This document shows positions 55,301-64,000 of a stretch of 64,000 nt of DNA, one piece after another; position 1 is the stretch's first letter; each line of letters starts with the position of its first letter. This DNA is from Neopestalotiopsis rosae (Eukaryota; Ascomycota; Sordariomycetes; Amphisphaeriales; Sporocadaceae). Where the stretch lies: contig JALGAS010000006.1 in assembly GCA_023078685.1 (NCBI GenBank), positions 1,984,001 to 2,048,000 of the forward strand. Direction: 5' to 3'. Below the pieces are notes generated by a model, which searched no databases, was not told the origin of the DNA, and was given only the letters and a program-made list of their open reading frames with translations. The position numbers and the translations under genes are program-made.

Positions 55301-57094
55301 ATGAGTTTGTTGGACTCTTTCGGTGTGTATGGTGCGGTCTATTGGGTGACTATAGCACATATGCTGTATAAATATATCCTCTATCCATTGTTTCTCACGC
55401 CTCTATCTAAACTGCCGTCTGCGCACTGGTCTAGTTCCATATCGCCAGTATGGATGCTTTGGGCCCGATTTCAGAGCCGCGAGAACACGACGCTTTCTGA
55501 GGCGCACAAGAAGTATGGGCCTATCGTCCGCGTGGCACCCAGTGAGGTCTCTATTGCCGATATGGAATACGTGAGAGGTGTCTATCAAGGCGGTTTTGCT
55601 AAACATGAATGGTACTCGGTATTCAATAACTATGGGTAAGTATAGCAACTCAGATGGTAGAGCCATATGAGACGGTGACTGACAAAACCTGGCAGAGTTC
55701 CGTGTGCCTTTTCCGCACGAGAGTTGAAAGATCATTCAGCGAGAAAACGCATGGTGTCCCACGTCTACTCAAAGTCGTTTCTTCACTCTTCGGTCGCCTT
55801 GGCGTCCCAAGCCAATGAGATTGTCAACTCGAGACTGTTGCCGCTGCTCGACGCCTCAAATGGCCACGGCATCAATGTGCATTCCCTCTTTGCTGGCACC
55901 GTCATGGACTCGATATCAGCATACTGTTTTGGCCTCTGTAACGGATCCAACTTTATCCAGCAAGAGGGTTATCGCGAACATTGGCTGGCGCTGTACAAGG
56001 TCCGCAAAACGAATGGTTTCTTCAAGCAAGAACTGCCCGGACTCTCGTGGGCGTTGCAGCTCGTGGGGATCAACTTGACGCCGCACTGGGCCACGGCTGC
56101 CAACAAGGAGCTCGAAGCGTGGTGTAAGCGGCTCTCGGACGCCGCCATTGCTCGAGTGGAACAAGAAGGCCCGGATTCGTCAACAGCAGCGACCGCCGCC
56201 GCCGCCGCCACTACCACCAGCACCTTCTCCTCCTCCTCCTCTCCTGACTTACAGACGGCGGCCAACGATGCCGTCGTCGTGCGCTCGATCCTGTCGGGCA
56301 TGGCAAAGGCGCAAGCACAAGCTTCCTCTTCCCCCGTCCACGCGGCCTTGGTCCGCCAGCCGCGAGACCTCTCGGTGGCTTCCGAGGTCTTTGACCACGT
56401 CCTGGCCGGCCAGGAGACGACGGGCGTCACGCTGACCTATCTCGCCTGGCACCTCTCCCGCTCGCCGACTCTGCAGGCCGAACTGCGCGCCGAGCTCCTC
56501 GGGGGCCTGTCGCCGAATATGCGCCGACCGGCTGGCGCCAACAACAACAACAGATACGGTGATTCAAAAACCGCCATCGCCACGATGCCGGACCCGAAAC
56601 AGCTGGACGCCCTGCCGCTCCTCCACGCCGTGATCCTCGAGACGGTCCGGCGCTACGCCCCGGCTGGCGGCCCCGAGCCGCGCGTCACCCCTCATCCGTC
56701 CTGCCGCGTCGGACCGTACGAGATCCCCGGGGGTGTCCGCATCTCGGCGTCGGTATACAACCTGCACCGCGACGAGAGCGTCTTTCCGAGCGCCGAGACG
56801 TGGGATCACACGCGGTGGCTACCACGCGGATCCGGGCACAAAGATGGAGATGAAGAAGAAGAAGAAGAAGCGCAAGAACAGAGGCGGCACCGGCAGTTCT
56901 GGGGTTTTTCTAGCGGAGGACGCATGTGTCTGGGCTCCAACTTTGCCATGTACGATATGAAGCTGCTGATTGCTGCCGTATACTCCAACTTCGTGACTCG
57001 CGTTGTTAATGACGACGGAATCGAGCCGACCGATGGTTATACGGCTCATCCGCGGAGTGGACAACTCTGGCTGGGGTTTGAGAGGATCGATTGA
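55301..57094 (+). CDS. Cytochrome P450 monooxygenase
   Basis: Two exons, 55301-55635 and 55696-57094; the 60-nt intron (GTAAGT, ACTGAC, GGCAG) is phase 2; product 577 aa. An N-terminal membrane anchor (YGAVYWVTIAHMLYKYILYPLF) is followed by a proline hinge (LTPLSKLPS). The I-helix motif AGQETT is at 349-354, ExxR (ETVR) at 427-430, a PERF-like DHTRWLPRG follows, and the heme loop FSSGGRMCLG has its ligand at Cys523. It therefore has all catalytic parts of an ER microsomal class II P450. A Ser/Thr/Ala-rich low-complexity insert (about 157-182) and a Glu-rich one before the heme loop make it longer than usual. Flanking genes are housekeeping, so there is no sign of a biosynthetic cluster. Substrate unknown. 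Confidence 0.95.
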
Positions 57095-57524
57095 TATAGC
57101 TTTGAGAAATCCTATTCCAATGTATCGTTGTCTTGTTCCCAGGATGAACGATACAGACCCCAGTAAGGGAGGTGTTGACCTAAATGACTGCATTACCATC
57201 TATATACAATGCCTATAAATATCAATTAGTATATATGATCGAGACGATTTGAGCGAGAAATCACGACAACTGTTAAAGACAATCACAAATTTGGTCATGA
57301 AACATCCATCTATTGATTTGCTGCGTAACAAGATCCGTGCAAGTCCCTAACAGCAGCAGGTAGTTGTGACAGCCTGCAAGCCATTCCGACTCGCCAACGC
57401 TTTGCAACACCCATCTATCAAAGCAAAATATACCGCAAAAGAACACAAACTAACGTTACTGATTTTCGTAAATGCATTGCAAAACCCCCCCCTTCCGCAT
57501 GAATTTGACAACCAGAGAGAGTAT
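57095..57524. other. Convergent 3' intergenic region
   Basis: 430 bp between the converging P450 and rei1 genes. A short plus ORF over the rei1 3' end is a shadow. Confidence 0.4.
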
Positions 57525-59265
57525 CTACAAGATTTGGTAGTTGTAGTACTTTTGGTGGTTGTTTTGCTTGTTGAGAGTCCATTCGGAACGTCTTTGGGCA
57601 TTGTGCTCCCGCTTGCGAGCCCGTAGCTCAGCGCGTCGTACCTCTGACTTCTTCTCATCTGAAACATTAGTCATGCCGAGTCCTCCGTTGGCACGGCTGA
57701 CTAGTGCACCATTGCGGCCACGCTCACGGCGGTTGGCGACCTGGTTTTCAGCGCCATCAACGTCCATGGGATCAGCGTTGGCCTCAATTGCCAGGCGTTC
57801 AGCGCGCTCTTCCGGCGACGGGTGGCTGTGGAGGTTCTGGCGGTAGTATTTGTTCATGGAACGGTGACCAACAGCCTTGCCGGATGGGAGATGAAGCTGG
57901 GTGTCGTCGTAGAATACGGCGCGGTGCTTGTGAGCATGTGAGTGCCATCCGTCCATCTGGTGGTGGTGACGAGGATCCCGCGAGGAGTGGTGCGGGTGTT
58001 TGTCGAGCCGTTCGTACTGGTGAAGATGAGGATCGACAGGGATCGAAGTGAGCTCATCAGAATCACAAGATGAAGCCGAGCTGTCTGTTTCCCAGCCTTC
58101 ATCCTCCATAACCTCGTCTCCAGCCTCATCAACAGCCTTGGTTGCCCTGTGAGCACCAAGCTTGGCACCACCGACTGCCTTGTCGTTCTCTTCTTCATCA
58201 TCAGAATCCTCTTCATCGTCAGAGTAGGTGCTGCGGAAGTCGTAAAATTCGCCAATCTCCAGCTGCTCGTCCTCGGTTGTGAATGGGATCTTGCAGTGGC
58301 CCTTGTCGCGCATGTGCGTCTGGGCAGCAAATGCATTGTTCTTCATCTTGCCACAGTACAAACACTCGTTCAATTCTTGAATACGCTCTTGAAGAGACTT
58401 GAGAAGACCCTCAAGATCGACCAGGTACTGCTTCTCGGGAATGAACATGCCGTGTATTCTCTCCATGTGAACCACGCTCAGAGCAACAGTGGGGGAGTCG
58501 TAGTTGCAGAAGAGGCAGGACTTGAGTGTAACAGTCGGCACGGGAGTTGCAGAGCTTGACACTTCTTGACTCGAGTTCTCAGAGACTGGGTGCTCTCTTG
58601 TGTGCTGGCCTTCAGCGGATGGAGGGGGGTTGGTAGGACGCTTGACAGGAGAAGGTCGCTCATGCAGGTTGGTCTTCTTGAGACCCTCAACAACCTCGCT
58701 GAACTCATCCTCAGCATCCGAATCAACCTCTTCCTTGGGCAGAGGCTCGCCGAGAGAAAAGGTTGAGCTGACAATCGTGCTTGCGGCATCGTCTCCGGCC
58801 ACGCTACCATCCGCCTTGCGCTGCATTGCCGCTTCCTTGACCTTGTGCTGGCGGCTGCCAATGTGGTTGCGGTAAGAGTTCTCGCTGAAATAAGTACGCT
58901 GGCAAACGTCGCAGACTTGTTGGAAAGCAGCACGGTCGGCCTCGGCAGTAGTTGTCGCGCGCGCTTGCAGGACCTTTTCGGTGAAGACTTCTGAGGAGAT
59001 CGGGGGCAGAGATGCAACTCGGCGCTTGAGGTTGTACCGACTGTTGAGATGAGGATTGTCAGCGCAAGCAACGTGGAATTAGACTGCGGCCTGGGACAAC
59101 AAGGTTTTGCACTCACTGCCAATCGCTCTTCATGTGTCCCTTCTGGGTATCGGCGAGTCGGAAGGCAACCTGGCAGGTGTTGCAGGTGTACTGGTGTGTA
59201 GTGGAATCGACCTTGGCAGATGCGCCAGAGGCGGCGGCATTGCGATTGCCTGCGATGGAGGCCAT
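57525..59265 (-). CDS. rei1: Cytoplasmic 60S maturation zinc-finger protein Rei1
   Basis: Acts late in 60S subunit maturation, helping release Arx1 and recycle shuttling factors. Two exons, 59265-59117 and 59040-57525, with a 76-nt phase-2 intron (GTGAGT...CAACAG) joining KSDW to HRYNLKRRVA, a conserved Rei1 junction; 554 aa. Four C2H2-type fingers are visible: CNTCQVAF...HMKSDWH starting at Cys28; CDVCQRTYFSENSYRNHIGSRQH; CLFCNYDSPTVALSVVHMERIHGM; CLYCGKMKNNAFAAQTHMRDKGHC. Between the second and third is an acidic, Ser-rich linker. An acidic DDEEDSDDEEE block follows the fourth, then the family's conserved C-terminal basic part (ARKREHNAQRRSEWTLNKQNNHQKY). The first ATG of the frame is used. 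Ribosome-biogenesis partner of srp40 in function only. Confidence 0.94.
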
Positions 59266-61190
59266 CGTGAATGACTGTTGCGATTGTCTTTTTTGCAAAC
59301 ACCAGTCACTGGACAATAATACGATGACGGTTGCCGGGTCGGTCGACAAGGGTGGTGGGTGAGCGCACAATCTGCTTCGCAAGGGTGCTGAACAGAGTTT
59401 GACTCGATCCGGACGAGGCAGGTGATTTTATTTTATCTGGATAAAATGTTCCAGAAGGTCTCTGGAAGTCGCAAAGTAGTGACGAGGAAGGTGGCGGGTT
59501 GAGGCGGCGGCTTTCTTTTTTATGGAGTCTCCCAGAATTCTTCAACGTCCACCGGGCCTGAACGAAGGAGGGGTGATTACTAAAAGACTCAGAGCACGAA
59601 GCTAGATGAGGTTATTTTCCAGACCGGGCATACAATGGCAAAAGTTAATTTCTCATCAGATTTCACTGCTGCAGGCTTTTGTCAACCTTGGCCATGAATA
59701 TTTCTACGACAACTGAGCAAATATCTTCCATCGACCTCAGGCCTATCAGCGCCTATCAAGAAATTTGAGTCAAAGTGGCGTGTGGTGGGGGTTTTTCTCT
59801 ATATTTTTATCGGATTTGCAGCTTATCAGGCCTAATACGTCAGGGCACGCCAGGGCTCGTGCTTGGCGATGCTAGCTGCGGACCCATCAATGGTCATAAG
59901 GCAGAGGAGGCAGGTACCCAACCTTGAGACCAAATTCGTACATTGATACAACCACTTGCCACGAAATAAGTACGTTGCCCAGTCGCATATCATTTTCAAG
60001 ATGATTGAATATATTTTTCTCTGGTATCAAGACACTGTGAAAACAGGAAGCATCTCGTAACTTTCACATTAAAGGAATCAGTGTGATTAAACTGTCAACC
60101 TTAGGTATCCGGCCTGCTCTGTGCCTTCAGTTTTCATCGCCTTCCTGTGCAACCAAACTAACCTTACATTTTCCTGATTCAAATTTCCATGCAGCACGTG
60201 CTCCGGAAGAGTACAAACGATGAAGACGCACCGTTTATGCAGGTGGCAAGGCACAAGATGCATTTCTAAACTACACGATGACTCAATATAACTGCAATTT
60301 GCAAACATGTAAGCATAGATTCATCAAAGAGTTGTTTGCTTCAGCCAGGCATCAGCTTGGGGCTAGCAAGCGATCATCAGTAGCGCCGGGATAGATCAGC
60401 TTGAAGTTAAAAGCCAGGACTGTGATTGCAATTGTGGCTGCTGCGGTTGGTCCCTTCATTCTTCCAAAGGGTATAATGCATCCCGCTGCTATTTTCTACC
60501 GATTTCATAGCCGATTCCATTATTTGAGTACAGCGAGAGATAGTCATACCGGAAAGAACTTTTCCTTACAAATATATGTTGGAATCGTCTAGAAATAGAA
60601 TTACTTATTCTACAATCTATTTTAACTGTCACACGCTCATGTAATCATAAACAGGCACTTACATGACTTACTCGTCTTAGCGTAGGTACCCAAGTAATGT
60701 AGGGACCGATAGCACTGACTGGGGCCCTGAGCTGGCCGCTGCCGCTGCCTCCAACATTCTCAGCTCGCTGGCAGCCCGGGGTCAATGGACGCCAATCTAT
60801 GCCCGTCCGCCGGGGACCCACGCTTGCCACGTTAGGTCCATCCGTCTAACCGGCGCTGCGCATCATCGCGCCTGCAACTTGACACAACGCTCCGCGAGGC
60901 TTTCCAACGGCATCTGCCCCTAATAAACTGTTTGGCGTGGAGTGATTCTTCAACCCCTGGCAACAGTTCAACCATCCACCGAACGAGCCACCGCAATGAT
61001 CAGCATATCTTAGGATACTCCCATCGATTGCTCCATGGTACGCTTGTGACACGCGAAACTTGTCGTCAACTCACGACCTGGCGGCGCCGAACAGCGGCAC
61101 AATTCGCTGGATAGCCAGGAGACGGCTGCCTCAACACCACTCCTACTTCAAGCAAGGCTACCAAGTTCACCTATACCGTATACCGATGCC
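59266..61190. promoter_or_regulatory. Divergent intergenic region, rei1 / hul4
   Basis: 1.9 kb between divergent starts. It holds a TAGGTACC element at about 60683-60690 and C/A-rich leader sequence before the hul4 ATG. Small ORFs here have weak starts. No RNA gene seen. Confidence 0.4.
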
Positions 61191-64000
61191 ATGACGAGAG
61201 ACACAGCTACTAGTTCTCGCAGCTGCACCTCCGATGGTCTAGAAGCCGAGATTCTGGCAGCTCTCTGGAGGGAAGTGCCGTTCCCGCGACTGCCTTCCGA
61301 TGCGCCATCCGAGCTGAAAGAGTTTGTTGTCGCAATCGAGAATCCCAAGAGAATCTACACGATACAACGAGCCATCCGTCGCCATGACCTGCAACTCCTC
61401 GTCGAGAAGTTTGTTGTTCAGCTACGGCATGGCTGCGGTCTCGATGACTGCCGAACGGCGTCGTGCTTCAGCTGTCGCCGACGCCTAGCTGGCAAGGCTC
61501 CCGTCCGACGATACAGTCCCACAAGTGCCCGAACTCTGGCGGTACATTTAGCATCCCAAGACGATCCCGAACAATACCTATGCCCGAACCTTGACCCTCG
61601 GAGCTGCAATGATGCTACTAGATCTCTCATCTTTGCACCCAAGCTACGCTCGACAGGTTCCAAAATTGGCGATGGGCGGAAAGCTACGAGGGCGAATGGC
61701 CGTGGGCGAAGTCTTTCACCAGACGCAAGGAGTAGAATTCGGCGCCATCTGCCTCCCGGTCTCGACAACACGGCACGTCAAGGTGTCGCGCATCAAAGTA
61801 AAAGCCCTGCGGGCCGGGCTCGCGCCCAGCAGGAGCCGGGTGAATCGAGCCATGGTGATACGGAAGCTGGAAACGTTCTCCCATCGACTTCCAACCCCGA
61901 TTTGACGATCTCGATAAATGAAAGACCCGTTCGAAAAGATTACCGCTCATTTGCTGCCAATGTGTTTGGTTCTGTTGCGTTCAAGATGCTTGAATGGCTA
62001 GCACCGAACAACTTGCAGACCATATCCGAGAACAGTGCTGCTGCCCTAGAAGACAGATGGCCCAGTGCTAGTACCGAGCCGTCAACGGCAGAAGATTCAG
62101 AAGACGACTTGTTTGTGCCATCATCATCTTCGACTGACCCAAATGATTCGAACACATCAGTAGAGCGCGATCCAGACGGAGAGGATGAGCCGGAATCCGG
62201 GAGCCTCCTGGCCCAAGCAAGACTTGATCAAGACCCAGCCACTCTTGCCAGACCAAGGGGCACTTCTTTGAGTGGCAATTCCAACTCCAGCGCTCGTCCG
62301 ATCCATTCAAGAACACATTCACACCCTCGCCTGCGGCCGTCGCCAGTTAAGCATAGGCCGTTGCCGGCAGAGGATATATCTGAAGCAGGCATAGATTATG
62401 CTCTTGCTGGATCTGATTCACCTTTATCTCCTCGGTCAATGAGCCCCAAACATCTCCAAACCTCGATCAAGACATCGCCTGCGGCTGCTCACCCGCGTCC
62501 CAGCGAACGCACAACTGCTGCGGCTTCCGCGCAGAATCCATCTTTTTCCAAAACTGATCCACATAACGACTCGAGAGAATCGCTACTCTACCCAAAGACT
62601 ATTCAAAAGGCGACTTTGAGTAAAGTTGACACTGTTCCCTCAATCAATGGATACGATGCTTCTCAGGAAGTCGGCGCTGATATAGAAGACGACGTGAGAC
62701 CCGACGCCGACTTCCTTCCTCAGTCGATATCTCGTCTCAATGTGGACATAATAGACCTCTTCTGTGACGTCTTGGAACAAGACAACACACTTGAAGAACA
62801 CTTGCTCGCAGGGAGCATGAGTAGCCGCACAGCTTTGAAAAGACCGATCCCTACCCACAAGTCGTATCCTCACCTCCTCAAGCTTGAGTGGAAGCTATTC
62901 ATTGAGCAGAGCATCTACAATGTTCTCAGTGACCCGAACGCTGTCCTCGAGTCTTTCACAACTCCCAGCGGTCTAATGGAGTCTCAAACATTGTTCTACC
63001 ACATGTTGCGTTTGACCAGAGCTACCCCGAGCCTGGTGTTTGATAGCCTATGGCAAGCTTCTGCAAGCCTTTTCGAACCCCCTCGCGCTCTAAAATCAGC
63101 ACACCCTCGACCATCCAACAGTTCCTCCCAGAATGTAAGGTCACTGTCCAATGAGGAGGCTGGTTTCCTGATGTCCATTTGTCTACATGCTCTCGTTGCA
63201 GCTGCTCCATTGGTTGACGATGCCACACGATTGTTTGACATGTCAAGAATCAGATCTCGTGGTTTGACCATGTCCGAATACGGATTTGTGGCTTCACAGG
63301 GTTATAATCTTTGTTTACAGTACGAAGATTCGTTCACAGATGATATGGCGCTGCGACTGGCGCGTCGGGTGCTGGCAGCGATCCCGACGCGCCGATATTT
63401 TGATGAACTCATAAAGTTTGATATGGATCCAGAAGATGCAACGGAGAATACAGATGTCCTTGACATAGTGCTGTCTCACCTTGAACCAGGGCGAGACCCG
63501 CAACCATCTGGCGATTTCACGCTGCAGGAGCGAGAAGTACACGAAAAGCGGGTGCCCATTCTGCTTCTCGACTGGGCACGTACTGTCATGTTGAATGAGT
63601 GGCAAGGAAGACCAGACGTCCCTGGTGACGGCCCTTTTGGTGGTGCCCTTGCACTCTTTGCGGCTATACGTAAGTCTTCAAATAAGAGCGCCCTTTGCAA
63701 ACATCACAGCTAACAAATGACAGACCAAAAGCGAAAGTCACTTCTCCTGGGCGACGCTATTTTCCGCGTCGAGTACTTTAGCGATCGACTAGACTCAATC
63801 GAAATGCCCGTCACTTGGTTGACATACGACTCTACTAGGCGTGCGGCACATTTGCTCGACTATCCATACATGTTTCCAAACTCGTCACTGGTATCATATT
63901 TTCGAGCCATCAACTTCTCCCGCATGAGTCGGTCATATGAAGAATCCAGTTCATTACAGACGCGAATCAGTGCGATAATAGCCATGGACAGTCTCGTGAC
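61191..64000 (+). CDS. hul4: HECT-type E3 ubiquitin ligase, Hul4-like, N-terminal part
   Basis: The gene runs off the window. Exon 1 is 61191-63669 and exon 2 starts at 63724; the 54-nt phase-1 intron (GTAAGT, GCTAAC, GACAG) gives ...AIHQKRKSLLLGD. The N-terminus has an AZUL-like zinc region: Cys82, Cys87, Cys92 and Cys95, then a late LCP with Cys131 (GCGLDDCRTASCFSCRRRLAG), as in UBE3A-type ligases and fungal Hul4. A long disordered Ser/Pro-rich region (about 145-530) follows. From about residue 540 a helical region precedes the HECT domain, and exon 2 carries LLDYPYMFPNSSLVSYFRAINFSRM, a conserved pre-HECT stretch of Hul4/UBE3-type ligases. The catalytic HECT cysteine lies outside the window. 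The start is the first ATG of the frame. Confidence 0.85.

Noticed and set aside
1..64000. tRNA and 5S rRNA genes
   Set aside because: I looked for B-box (GGTTCGANTCC) and 5S-like strings on both strands and found none with a plausible surrounding fold; a covariance-model scan would be decisive.

Overview
The window is nuclear DNA of a filamentous ascomycete, most likely a Sordariomycete and probably Hypocreales. The evidence is short introns (about 55-75 nt) with GTAAGT/GTGAGT donors and CTAAC/CTGAC branch points, genes on both strands without operons, and fungal families: PTPA/Rrd1, Pex11, Pcl cyclin, Doa4, Vps27, Rei1, Hul4 and a cytochrome P450. I saw no rRNA, tRNA, CRISPR, intact transposon or virus. 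All names come from sequence recognition only; no search was run.

Layout. 1-20 kb: a partial coiled-coil protein (-), a nuclear-looking SANT/Myb-like protein (-), the PP2A activator rrd1 (+), a candidate 38-aa zinc-ribbon-like small protein (-), a four-exon Ala/Pro-rich protein (-), a histidine phosphatase-family protein (+), pex11 (+), a four-TM protein (-) and the Nopp140/Srp40 homologue (+). 20-39 kb is very gene-poor: only a Pho85-type (Pcl) cyclin (-) is convincing, with about 6.7 kb on its 3' side and about 11 kb on its 5' side. 39-64 kb is dense again: a fungal multi-TM glycoprotein (+), long-chain acyl-CoA synthetase (+), doa4-like deubiquitinase (-), vps27 (+), an F-box protein (-), a P450 (+), rei1 (-) and the N-terminal part of the HECT ligase hul4 (+, cut by the window end).

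Functional links. doa4 and vps27 are a head-to-head pair that act in the same ESCRT/multivesicular-body pathway across an 850-bp shared promoter. Several genes concern ubiquitin (doa4, vps27 with its UIMs, the F-box protein, hul4). srp40 and rei1 both serve ribosome biogenesis; pex11 and the acyl-CoA synthetase fit peroxisomal/lipid metabolism but are far apart.

Most interesting points: (1) srp40 ends at a TAG, but the same frame stays open for 88 more hydrophilic codons, which suggests stop-codon readthrough or A-to-I (TAG to TGG) stop-loss editing; (2) an overlooked TATA-driven small gene at 8.27-8.38 kb encodes a C-x2-H...C-x2-C micro-protein; (3) the two large gene-free intervals flank the cyclin; (4) there are several palindromic or phased promoter elements.
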